Below are positions 34,540 through 42,460 of a DNA stretch of 64,000 nt, one piece after another. The translations under genes and the position numbers were made by a program. The DNA comes from CALDTK01 sp045110575 (GTDB lineage Bacteria > Bacteroidota > Bacteroidia > Chitinophagales > Saprospiraceae): assembly GCA_045110575.1 (NCBI GenBank), contig JBGCGF010000013.1, forward strand, positions 1 to 64,000. Direction: 5' to 3'. Numbering within the stretch: position 1 is the first letter of the stretch; each line of letters opens with the position of its first letter. Below the pieces are notes generated by a model. That model did no database searches. It was not told the DNA's origin and was given only the letters and a program-made list of their open reading frames with translations.

Positions 34540-35010
34540 CTACTTCGAAGCCACATAAATCTCTAAGCCAAAACCATTCAGTGCCTGCAGTGAATCTTGA
34601 CGACCAAATTGATGAATCGTCAGACCATATGCCCCAGCTTCTGGATATTTAGCTCCTTGCTGGAGCGGAAGTCGCAATTCACAGGATTCTCCCGTACAAT
34701 CGCCCAACCACTGGCCAAATCGGTCTGCTAATTCAAGGTTTACAGGCTCAGTATTGCGCAAGCCGTTCGGGTAGATCGTCACAAATTTCGTGTACAGGTT
34801 CTGCGTAGGAAAGATATCCGTATGCTCAACCGTGAGCACAAGGTCATACGCTCTACTGGTGTCCTGGATTTCATATTGAAATTGAACAGAATCGGCATAC
34901 GTCCAGTGTCCTGGCATTGGATGCTTCTGCTCAGACACCAGTTCCGGACCGCAGGACGAAAGACCTACAGTAACCAATAATAGAAGACCGAGCAGCGAGT
35001 AGTTGTACAT
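34540..35010 (-). CDS. gldH: Gliding motility lipoprotein GldH
   Basis: The 156-aa protein has a lipoprotein signal (LLLLVTVGLSSCGPE, cysteine at about residue 20). The GldH pattern is visible as GHWTYADSVQFQYEI, VTIYPNG and FGQWLGDCTGESCELRLPL. GldH is required for gliding and chitin use in Flavobacterium johnsoniae; its exact role is not solved. The ATG overlaps the dnaJ stop by one base (TAATG), so translation is coupled to dnaJ. It joins sprA as evidence for a gliding or T9SS-bearing bacterium. Confidence 0.9.
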   Translation of the reverse strand: MYNYSLLGLLLLVTVGLSSCGPELVSEQKHPMPGHWTYADSVQFQYEIQDTSRAYDLVLTVEHTDIFPTQNLYTKFVTIYPNGLRNTEPVNLELADRFGQWLGDCTGESCELRLPLQQGAKYPEAGAYGLTIHQFGRQDSLQALNGFGLEIYVASK

Positions 35011-36179
35011 TATTGGAAGAGATCCTTGACCTTCGCGAAGAAACCACGCTCTTGGCTGGTGTCGGCATCTGGTGAGAAGTTATCACTGTCACGAAGCTCT
35101 TCAAGCAATTCGCGTTCACGATCACTTACTTTTTTAGGCGTCCAAACATTAACGTGTACGAACTGGTCGCCCGTACCATGTCCTTGAACACTTGGGAGCC
35201 CTTTGCCTCGTAATCGTTTGACCTCTCCCGACTGTGTTCCACTAGAAATGTCAAAGCGAACCATGCCATCAAGCGTTGGAACTTCAACCTTAGTACCGAG
35301 AACAGCATCGGTAAAGCTAATGTAAAGCTCGTGTACGAGGTTCTGCCCTTCTCGCTGAAGCGAATCGTGCGGAATCTCTTCTATGTTGATGAGGAGATCT
35401 CCTGATGGCCCTCCTTTCTTTCCTGCATTACCGCGGCCAGTCATCGAAAGCTGCATGCCTTCGGCTACTCCAGCAGGGATGTCGAGATCGATAGTGTCTT
35501 CGCCATACATGACGCCGTCACCCTTACATTTTGAGCAATTCGCTTTTACTTCTTGTCCACTGCCTGAGCACGTTGGACACGTCGTAGTGGTTTGCATCTG
35601 ACCGAGGAACGTGTTCCTCACTTGACGAACCATTCCTGAACCGCTACACGTGCTACATCGTGAAACACTAGAAGCATCTTTCGCTCCTGAGCCTTCACAA
35701 TTGTCGCAGGTAATCTGTTTCTTAATCTTAATCTTCTTGGTAACGCCCTTTGCTACTTCTTCGAGAGTAAGCTTAACGCGTGTCCTCAAGTTGCTGCCAC
35801 GTTGACCTCTTGCACGGCGCTGACCTCCACCTTGTTGATTACCTCCAAAGAAGCTTTCAAAAGGAGAACCTTGGCCAAACACGTCTCCAAAATTTTGGAA
35901 GATATCGTCCATGGTCATGCCGCCAGCACCACCGCCACCGAATCCACCGCCTTGGCCCATGCCCGCATGTCCGTAACGGTCGTAGCGCGCACGCTTTTGG
36001 GGATCCTTTAGGACCTCATACGCCTCTGCGGCCTCTTTGAACCGATCTTCTGCGGCTTTATCGTCAGGATTACGATCGGGGTGGTTTTTCATTGCCACCT
36101 TCCGATACGCCTTCTTGAGCTCCGCTTCTGTCGCAGACTTTGAGACACCTAGTATCTCGTAAAAATCGCGTTTTGCCAT
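35010..36179 (-). CDS. dnaJ: Chaperone DnaJ (Hsp40)
   Basis: The ATG at 36179 gives MAKRDFYEILGVSK, the standard N-terminus; upstream codons in frame add nine residues without homology. The 389-aa protein has the J domain with HPD (NHPDRNP, about residues 32-38), a glycine-rich linker, and the zinc finger with four CxxCxGxG repeats (CDNCEGSGAKD, CSTCSGSGMV, CPTCSGSGQEV, CSKCKGDGVM). The C-terminal substrate domains follow. DnaJ stimulates DnaK; GrpE, encoded 100 bp upstream on the same strand, exchanges its nucleotide. gldH overlaps its stop. Confidence 0.96.
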   Translation of the reverse strand: MAKRDFYEILGVSKSATEAELKKAYRKVAMKNHPDRNPDDKAAEDRFKEAAEAYEVLKDPQKRARYDRYGHAGMGQGGGFGGGGAGGMTMDDIFQNFGDVFGQGSPFESFFGGNQQGGGQRRARGQRGSNLRTRVKLTLEEVAKGVTKKIKIKKQITCDNCEGSGAKDASSVSRCSTCSGSGMVRQVRNTFLGQMQTTTTCPTCSGSGQEVKANCSKCKGDGVMYGEDTIDLDIPAGVAEGMQLSMTGRGNAGKKGGPSGDLLINIEEIPHDSLQREGQNLVHELYISFTDAVLGTKVEVPTLDGMVRFDISSGTQSGEVKRLRGKGLPSVQGHGTGDQFVHVNVWTPKKVSDRERELLEELRDSDNFSPDADTSQERGFFAKVKDLFQ

Positions 36180-36278
36180 GATGTGTGATCTATCGATTGT
36201 TGCCACCTTCTTGCGTGCTCAACAATCGCTCTTAAATGTGCCTGCTAACTAACACAGACGCTTAAACGGGAAGGAAGT

Positions 36279-36854
36279 TTACTTTCCTACCACCACTTTC
36301 GCGTGGCGGATGAGCTTATCGTTCAGTTTGTAGCCTTGCTCGATCGTATCGACGACTTTGCCTACCATTTCTGGTGTCGGTGCAGGAATCTCAGTGAATG
36401 CTTCGTGCAATTCAGCATCAAAAACTTCACCGGTCGAGACCATCTGCTTGAGGCCGAGGCCTTCTAAGGTGCGCTTCAACTTCGCATAGACAAGTTCTAC
36501 GCCGTTGCTAAACGTCTCTTCGGTATCCTCCTTAAGTGCATTTGCTTTTGCACGGTCGAAATCATCGACTACAGGAAGGATAGAATTCATTGTTCCAATC
36601 GCAGCTGTTGCACGCTCTTCGTTGCGCTGACGAGCGGTTCGCTTGCGGAAATTATCGAACTCAGCCATCAGCCTCAGGTACTTGTCCTTTAGCTCGGTAA
36701 GTTCTGTGCGGACTGTATCAAGTTCGCTTACTTCTTCAGCTTCTACCGTTTCGGTAGCAGCTGCCTCTCCTGAGGTATCGGAAGTAGCTTCATCAGTTGT
36801 GATGTTTTCTTGATCTACTTCAGGAATCTCTTGATCCGGTTGGGAGGATTGCAT
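36279..36854 (-). CDS. grpE: Nucleotide exchange factor GrpE
   Basis: The 191-aa protein has a long acidic N-terminus (about 45 residues rich in Glu and Thr), the coiled-coil LKDKYLRLMAEFDNFRKRTARQR, and the C-terminal beta domain (DAELHEAFTEIPAP, VVDTIEQGYKLNDKLIRHAKVVVGK). It drives ADP release from DnaK. The gene is first in the grpE-dnaJ-gldH run. An exact intergenic 14-bp motif lies 110 bp upstream of its start. Confidence 0.95.
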   Translation of the reverse strand: MQSSQPDQEIPEVDQENITTDEATSDTSGEAAATETVEAEEVSELDTVRTELTELKDKYLRLMAEFDNFRKRTARQRNEERATAAIGTMNSILPVVDDFDRAKANALKEDTEETFSNGVELVYAKLKRTLEGLGLKQMVSTGEVFDAELHEAFTEIPAPTPEMVGKVVDTIEQGYKLNDKLIRHAKVVVGK

Positions 36855-36964
36855 AGTTGTTCGATTTAAAGGGCAATGTGCCCTAGCAAAACATATGCTG
36901 CAAGTAACTTACCAGTAGCATTTTTCGGACATGCTGACACGCCTTCTTATGCTTTTGTCATGCA

Positions 36965-36978
36965 GCTTTCGCCAAAAC
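36965..36978 (-). repeat. Iterated 14-bp motif, exact intergenic copy
   Basis: The copy lies between the grpE start (36854) and the stop at 37016, outside any gene, so protein coding cannot explain it. Confidence 0.88.
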
Positions 36979-37015
36979 CTGACAAACTGTGATGCAATCC
37001 TCCTTCACCTAATGT

Positions 37016-37825
37016 TTAGCGAAGCGCAATCTGCTTCGCTCCTGTGCGGCCATTCGCATCACGGATTACAACAAGAACAACTTGTGGAGCGCCTGCAGTA
37101 ACTGCTACGCTGTTTTCAGTTGCAACGGCGATTGCTGCCTGTAAAGTTCTGCCTGACATATCCTGAATCGTGTACTGTACAGGGAATGCTAGTTCTTCAC
37201 CAAGTTCAAGTGCAAGCGTGCTTGCTGAAGTCTGGTATGCTTTAAACTCTTCTGAAGCATTTACATCTGCAGTAGAAGAAGGACCTCCTTCTACAATTGT
37301 TAATTCCGTCAAGGTTGCATTGTCCCCGGCTGTAGAACCGCCTGCGTTAATAGCGTTTGCACCAACGTATACGGTTACCTCACCTGTACCAGTAGCTGGA
37401 GCTGTCCAATCGATTTCAACGGTCGGCTCAGGTTGAATACGTGTTTGCTCGAAAAACATACGCGAACCTGATGTTGCAACTCGGAATGCTGCTGGAGGAG
37501 TACCAAAAGTTCCTGCATTTTCATCGGCTGAGTCATGAACTACAGCCTGAAAGCCATAACCGCTAGGGTTATTCTGTGCTGTAGTACTTAATCGAAGTGT
37601 GTAGGTTTTGCCTGGCTCGTAGGCTGTGACTTCAGCACCTTGATCAAGAAGACTGATCTCTGTAGTGGGGTCAAAGTTGCCACCTTGGTGACAAGTTGTA
37701 CAAGCTGTTTGGGTGAGAGGACTACCTGTTGAATCACCAGCCGGAGCTGTAGGACCGCCTGAGTAAGACGTTAGGTAGAGCATTGAAAAGCCTAGAAAGC
37801 CAATAAGTGTAGATGTACGAAGCAT
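37016..37825 (-). CDS. Secreted choice-of-anchor V (reeler-like) protein with CxxCH
   Basis: I start at the ATG at 37825 (MLRTSTLIGFLGFSMLYLTSY), which gives a signal peptide; the frame extends further upstream inside the next gene without homology. The 269-aa protein carries one CTTCH motif near residue 44, a c-type heme site, then a beta-sandwich (YGFQAVVHDS, FRVATSGSRMFFEQTR, DWTAPATGTGEVTVYVGANA) of the choice-of-anchor V type. The C-terminal 70 residues resemble a degraded T9SS sorting domain (DMSGRTLQA). The electron or surface role is unknown. Confidence 0.65.
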   Translation of the reverse strand: MLRTSTLIGFLGFSMLYLTSYSGGPTAPAGDSTGSPLTQTACTTCHQGGNFDPTTEISLLDQGAEVTAYEPGKTYTLRLSTTAQNNPSGYGFQAVVHDSADENAGTFGTPPAAFRVATSGSRMFFEQTRIQPEPTVEIDWTAPATGTGEVTVYVGANAINAGGSTAGDNATLTELTIVEGGPSSTADVNASEEFKAYQTSASTLALELGEELAFPVQYTIQDMSGRTLQAAIAVATENSVAVTAGAPQVVLVVIRDANGRTGAKQIALR

Positions 37826-37850
37826 GCAAAGGGGTTTTGAGGTTTTAAGA

Positions 37851-38561
37851 TTACTCGCTGTAGCGAATGAGACGGATTCCGAAGCTAAGTTCGAAAGTAA
37901 TGTTATTGATACGGCGCTCAGGATAGTTACGGTTCTGACCGATTTGAAAAATATCTGGGCCGCTAAAAGCAGGTTGAAAGTACTGGCGCGAAAGGTCAGG
38001 ACTAACACGGATTTCGAGCAAGCCATCTAAGCTCGGAGTAAGCGGCAAATCAATGCCTGCACCGATGTCGATTCCATAGAGAAAACGATTCACGAATCCA
38101 TCTTGTGGATATGAACTCAGCAAACCGGGGTTGTTTCGGACGACATCATCGTCTTCACCAAACGAAGTGCTGATGTTCACCTCTCCTCGCAACGCAAGTG
38201 AAACGTGACCTTGCATGTTTTGCAAGGCGTAAATTTGCTTTCCTCCTGCGGTCAATACCGCATTATTGAAAATGAACTTCGTGGTATTCTGAATGCGCTG
38301 GCCTCCAATCGTATTGTAGGTGACACGATTAGCGGATCCACGCTGATGAAAGCCAAGGCCAGCATACAACGTTCTCGCATCCGTTTCGCTGATGTTTTCG
38401 ATCTGAACATCTGCATGGTAGGCGAAAAGCGGACCTCGGTCAGAACTGTTCCATTGCTGAATACCCATCACTGGACCAAACTTGAAACTGTACCCAGAGT
38501 GCTGGGCCTGCAGCGAGAAGCCGACAAGAATGAGCGAAACGCTAAGCAACAAATTACGCAT
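37851..38561 (-). CDS. Outer-membrane beta-barrel protein, PorT-like fold
   Basis: The 236-aa protein has a signal peptide (LLSVSLILVGFSLQAQ) and alternating beta strands that end in an aromatic-poor IRLIRYSE. Features such as FKFGPVMGIQQWN, LYAGLGFHQRG and FELSFGIRLI are those of small porin-like barrels (PorT/OmpW-like beta-barrel family). It precedes the choice-of-anchor V gene by 25 bp and may be cotranscribed. No ligand can be named. Confidence 0.65.
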   Translation of the reverse strand: MRNLLLSVSLILVGFSLQAQHSGYSFKFGPVMGIQQWNSSDRGPLFAYHADVQIENISETDARTLYAGLGFHQRGSANRVTYNTIGGQRIQNTTKFIFNNAVLTAGGKQIYALQNMQGHVSLALRGEVNISTSFGEDDDVVRNNPGLLSSYPQDGFVNRFLYGIDIGAGIDLPLTPSLDGLLEIRVSPDLSRQYFQPAFSGPDIFQIGQNRNYPERRINNITFELSFGIRLIRYSE

Positions 38562-38611
38562 AGTCAGAAAGTGTAATGCCTAATATTACGAAAACCTTGC
38601 CTCAAAGTTGA

Positions 38612-38896
38612 CTATTCTACAATAACACCACGCCAAAAAGCTACACGACCTTTGATTTTGTCGGCAATGGGCTTGGTTTCTGGGTAATACCACGCGGCAT
38701 CTTTGTTCTGTTCGCCGTCAATCTCAACGTTTAGATAGCTCGCTATTCCTTTCCAAGGACAGGTAGAATGGAGCTCGCTTTCGCTAAAACGTCCAGCGAT
38801 AAGACTTTTTCTCGGAAAGTAATGGTTCCCTTCGACCACAACAGTGTCATCTGATTCGGCAAGCAGAACGCCTTTATAGGTTGCACGCATGTACAT
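38612..38896 (-). CDS. DUF427-family protein
   Basis: The 94-aa protein matches the DUF427 pattern: VVEGNHYFPRKSL, STCPWKGIASYLNVEIDG, and AAWYYPETKPIADKIKGRVAFW. Members are small single-domain proteins of unknown activity found near redox or lipid genes. The start may be the ATG at 38896 or the next one two codons later. A near-copy of the 14-bp motif encodes FSES at 38777-38790. It is divergent from the metalloprotease. Confidence 0.85.
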   Translation of the reverse strand: MYMRATYKGVLLAESDDTVVVEGNHYFPRKSLIAGRFSESELHSTCPWKGIASYLNVEIDGEQNKDAAWYYPETKPIADKIKGRVAFWRGVIVE

Positions 38897-38954
38897 AAAG
38901 ACGCGAAGAGTGATCTATTGGTTGCGATACGAAAGAGTTACGCACCTTTATCGG

Positions 38955-41402
38955 ATGCGCTACTCTACTCTTAGCATCGTCATTTTTCTACTCGGATTCA
39001 CCTTTAACCAGTCCGCAACTGCACAAAGCCCAGAAGCACCAAAGGATTTTGACAGCATCATCGAAAAGCTTCAGCGTACCGATGGTTTCATCCCTTTCTA
39101 CTACGATGAGGCCAAGGACCAACTCCTGCTTGAGGTCGATTCAAAACTCGGTGACTTCATTTACGTGACGAGCCTTGCTTCAGGACTAGGATCTAATGAC
39201 ATTGGCTTGGATAGAGGTCAACTAGGCGGTACTCGTATCGTACGCTTTCGCAAAACGGGCGGGAAGCTTCTTCTCGAACAACCGAACCTAGACTATCGAG
39301 CGTTAAGTGACAATCCTGCCGAACGTGCAAGTGTAGCAGAGGCATTTGCAAGCAGTATTCTTGCAGGATTTCCAATTCTAGCAAGCAAGGGCGATCTACA
39401 TCTTATCGACCTGACGCCGTTTGTGATGCAGGATGCATACGGAGTAGGTGAACGACTTCGCGATGGAAATCAAGGCAACTACAAGTTCGACAAACTGAGG
39501 TCTGCGCTTTTCATGGAACGCACTAAGAACTTCCCGCTCAACACAGAATTCGAAGCCATCATCACGCTTTCAGGAAAAGCAAAAGGCAGAGAGCTACGCT
39601 CTGTTACGCCTACTTCCTCGGCAGTCACCACGCGCCAACACCACAGTTTTGTTGCGCTTCCAGACGATGGCTACAAGACGCGTGTGTTCGATCCTCGAGC
39701 AGGATATTCCCCTTTGCAGTTTGCAGATTATGCAAGCAAGATTGGGACACCACTCAATAAGAGACTAATCCGTCGTCACCGCCTGGAGAAGAAGAACCCA
39801 TCAGCAGACTTAAGTGAGGCTGTGGAGCCAATCGTCTATTACGTAGACCGCGGCGCACCTGAACCTGTCAAATCAGCCCTTATTGAAGGAGCAAGCTGGT
39901 GGAATGAAGCATTCGAAGCAGCTGGCTTTAAGGATGCCTTCCGAGTAGAGGTTTTGCCGAAAGGCGTAGACCCGCTTGACGTCCGTTACAATGTGATTCA
40001 ATGGGTACACCGTAGCACTAGAGGATGGAGCTATGGCAGCAGTGTCTACGATCCACGTACGGGCGAGATCATTAAAGGACATGTAAGTCTTGGAAGTTTG
40101 CGCATTCGCCAAGATTTCTTGATCGCTCAAGGGTTGATTGATGGATACAAGGACGGAGTTGAAGATCCGCGACTTCTAGCGTTTGCCTTAGATCGTCTTC
40201 GTCAATTAAGTGCACACGAGGTTGGGCACACGATCGGCCTCGCACATAATTTCGCAGCCAGTGCTGTAGATCGAGCATCAGTAATGGACTACCCGCACCC
40301 GTACGTGACGCTCAATGACAAAGGTGTAGTAGACCTTAGTGACGCCTATGCCGTTGGCATTGGAATCTGGGACAAGCAAGCGATCCGATACGGCTACTTA
40401 GATGTAAATGCGAACGTTGAAGGAAAGATGCTTTCAGCTGTACTTGTAGAAAACAAGAAGCTTGGACTTCCATTCATAAGCGACGCTGATGCACGTGCAA
40501 AAGGAGGAGCGCACCCGACAGCCCACCTTTGGGACAATGGAAAAGATGCAACCGAGGAACTGGCTAGGATCATCACGCTTCGTCGATATGCACTTGATAA
40601 CCTTGACCTGAACAACCTGGCGCCAGGGCAACCGGTAGCCGAACTTGAGAATGTGTTTGCTCCTGTTTACCTCATGCACAGGTATCAGGTCGAAGCAGCC
40701 GTAAAATTGGTGGGTGGTTATAACTACGCTTTTGATCTAAATGACGATTCAGTCCCGTCGGAAGTACGAGGATCCTCGCCGAAGAGCGGGGCTTCCGCCA
40801 AAACACATGTTACACCTGTTGATCCAACTATTGAACAAAACGCACTCAGAACTATACTTCAGACACTACAACCGAGCTTCCTAAAGCACGAGGTCGATCT
40901 TATTCCTCAGCCGTTTGGCTACCGCAGAGGTCGTGAGTTGTTTGATGCGCACACTGGGCCGATGTTCGATGACTATGCTGCAGCAGAGGCAAGCATTGAT
41001 CTCACACTCGGCTTATTGTTAGCTCCAGAACGAGTGACACGTATTCTACAAAAGCCGGCAGATGACAAAGGTGTTACAGGACAGGTTTTGGCGAAAGCTC
41101 TAATCTCTAGGCAAGCCAATGGAAACAAGCTCGATTTGCTTCTGACCGCTCGACTAGTTGAACATGCACTCCGCCTAGCTTCAGATGATGGTGCTCCTGC
41201 AATCACTCAAGCTTGGGCACTTGCGTTAGCCACTCATGCTGCAAAAATCCCGCAAGGCGTCTCTTCGGCCGCAAATCCGCAGATGAAGAGTTACCTAATG
41301 ACACGACTCGAGCAGTGGCATCGTGATCCAGCGAACTTCAGCGTACAAAAAGGAGCGAGAATTCCTGACGGTAGCCCTATCGGGTGCGGTGATTTCCACT
41401 AA
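38955..41402 (+). CDS. Secreted zinc-dependent metalloprotease (HExxHxxGxxH)
   Basis: I start at ATG 38955 (MRYSTLSIVIFLLGFTFNQ), which provides a signal peptide ending TAQ; the upstream extension lies over the divergent gene. The 815-aa protein belongs to the Bacteroidota family of DUF5117/DUF4953 metalloproteases. Its metzincin-type active site reads AHEVGHTIGLAHN near residue 425, with a Met-turn candidate SVMDYPHPY about 15 residues later. The sequence before it (YYVDRGAPEPVKSALIEGASWWNEAFEAAG) is a family hallmark. Natural substrates are unproven. An exact 14-bp motif at 41095 encodes VLAKA. Confidence 0.88.
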   Translation: MRYSTLSIVIFLLGFTFNQSATAQSPEAPKDFDSIIEKLQRTDGFIPFYYDEAKDQLLLEVDSKLGDFIYVTSLASGLGSNDIGLDRGQLGGTRIVRFRKTGGKLLLEQPNLDYRALSDNPAERASVAEAFASSILAGFPILASKGDLHLIDLTPFVMQDAYGVGERLRDGNQGNYKFDKLRSALFMERTKNFPLNTEFEAIITLSGKAKGRELRSVTPTSSAVTTRQHHSFVALPDDGYKTRVFDPRAGYSPLQFADYASKIGTPLNKRLIRRHRLEKKNPSADLSEAVEPIVYYVDRGAPEPVKSALIEGASWWNEAFEAAGFKDAFRVEVLPKGVDPLDVRYNVIQWVHRSTRGWSYGSSVYDPRTGEIIKGHVSLGSLRIRQDFLIAQGLIDGYKDGVEDPRLLAFALDRLRQLSAHEVGHTIGLAHNFAASAVDRASVMDYPHPYVTLNDKGVVDLSDAYAVGIGIWDKQAIRYGYLDVNANVEGKMLSAVLVENKKLGLPFISDADARAKGGAHPTAHLWDNGKDATEELARIITLRRYALDNLDLNNLAPGQPVAELENVFAPVYLMHRYQVEAAVKLVGGYNYAFDLNDDSVPSEVRGSSPKSGASAKTHVTPVDPTIEQNALRTILQTLQPSFLKHEVDLIPQPFGYRRGRELFDAHTGPMFDDYAAAEASIDLTLGLLLAPERVTRILQKPADDKGVTGQVLAKALISRQANGNKLDLLLTARLVEHALRLASDDGAPAITQAWALALATHAAKIPQGVSSAANPQMKSYLMTRLEQWHRDPANFSVQKGARIPDGSPIGCGDFH
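41095..41108 (+). repeat. Iterated 14-bp motif, exact copy in the metalloprotease gene
   Basis: Read as VLAKA, a frame different from those used in holB and the kinase gene. Confidence 0.85.
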
Positions 41403-41425
41403 GACTACCGAAGTGTTTGTATAAA

Positions 41426-41445
41426 TCTGGTATTTGCATACCAGA
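41426..41445. repeat. Perfect 8-bp hairpin after the metalloprotease gene
   Basis: TCTGGTAT and ATACCAGA pair around TTGC, 24 bp after the stop, without a T run. The remaining gap up to 41632 holds a CA repeat near 41552-41563 and nothing else I can name. Confidence 0.5.
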
Positions 41446-41632
41446 GGTCGGGTAATGTGCTACCACATGTGGGGCATAGGCTATTGCTGTGCGCATGGTT
41501 GAGCCCTTACACTTGCATCAACGCCTCAGGGCGAATCAGCTTAACCAGCTACACACACACACTTTTTGAAAGCGATCGCGGACATTACCCCTCCGCCCCC
41601 CAAGCGAGCGACGCAGCCACAAACACACAGTA

Positions 41633-42361
41633 ATGCCGTTCACCTTTCGTCTGCCCGTATTGGGCGCCGCTGTCCTCGCTCTTACACTTTTAACAGCTTG
41701 CGGAAGTCCTAAACTTCTCCTCGACGCGAACGCAAATAACTTACGTACTGCTCGTACGATAACCAATACTTTCTACGATGCGTATGGCCAAGAACTTGGC
41801 CTAAAGGATGCTCCTTTCGTTACCGTTGGAGTAGAAGGCGGACCAGGATACTCTTACGATGTAAGCCACAATGTGCTTTTCATCACGCCGTTTAGTCACG
41901 CTGATTTCGATACTCAGAAGCTGTTTTCGAAAGCAGCTCGAGATACACGTGCATCTGCCATATACGATGAGTTGTTGTTCAACTTCTTCACGGCGCACCA
42001 GATGATGCACCTTGTATATGATCGCTTGCCACTTGCGCCAACAACACAGTACGAAGAGGAACTACGCATCAATACGATGACGTGGCTATTTCTTAAGGAA
42101 TACGACCTCATGCCTGCCAACGAAGCTGAGCAAGCAGAGCTTCTCAGTAACCTTGAAGCACAACTTGTGCGTCGATTTCCTTCTATCACAAATGAGAAGG
42201 AAACAGCAAGTGAGCTTGAAGTCCTAGACAACGGCAGTTACTGGTACGTTACTAGTGTTAGCCTACAATCTTCAAGGGGACTAGCCGATGCTATGGGCAC
42301 ACAGCGCAACTATGCAGCAAGCCTTAACGGCCGCGTTGCAGAAGCGGAGGCCAGTAACTAA
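41633..42361 (+). CDS. Lipoprotein with HQMMH zincin-like motif
   Basis: The 242-aa protein has a lipoprotein signal (LALTLLTACGSPK, Cys at about residue 23). The central region has HQMMHLVYDRLP near residue 122, followed about 20 residues later by EEELRINTMTWLF. This resembles the zinc-binding helix of gluzincins, H-E-x-x-H with a downstream Glu, but the catalytic Glu is replaced by Gln. I do not recognise the family. It may be an inactive protease relative or a binding protein. It is convergent with sprA and shares a terminator with it. Confidence 0.6.
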   Translation: MPFTFRLPVLGAAVLALTLLTACGSPKLLLDANANNLRTARTITNTFYDAYGQELGLKDAPFVTVGVEGGPGYSYDVSHNVLFITPFSHADFDTQKLFSKAARDTRASAIYDELLFNFFTAHQMMHLVYDRLPLAPTTQYEEELRINTMTWLFLKEYDLMPANEAEQAELLSNLEAQLVRRFPSITNEKETASELEVLDNGSYWYVTSVSLQSSRGLADAMGTQRNYAASLNGRVAEAEASN

Positions 42362-42390
42362 GACCCTTTTACTTGATATTCGGTAAGCTC

Positions 42391-42444
42391 AATTTATAAG
42401 GCCTGTCCAGGAGATTAGAATCTCTTGAACAGGCCTTATAAATT
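42391..42444. terminator. Bidirectional terminator between the lipoprotein gene and sprA
   Basis: A very long stem (AATTTATAAGGCCTGT and its complement, then AGGAGATT/AATCTCTT) spans 54 bp between convergent stops. Confidence 0.85.
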
Positions 42445-42460
42445 AATCTTAGAAACGCTC

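Noticed and set aside
41552..41563. CA microsatellite upstream of the lipoprotein gene
   Set aside because: It is only six units long and not in a position that would switch a gene.
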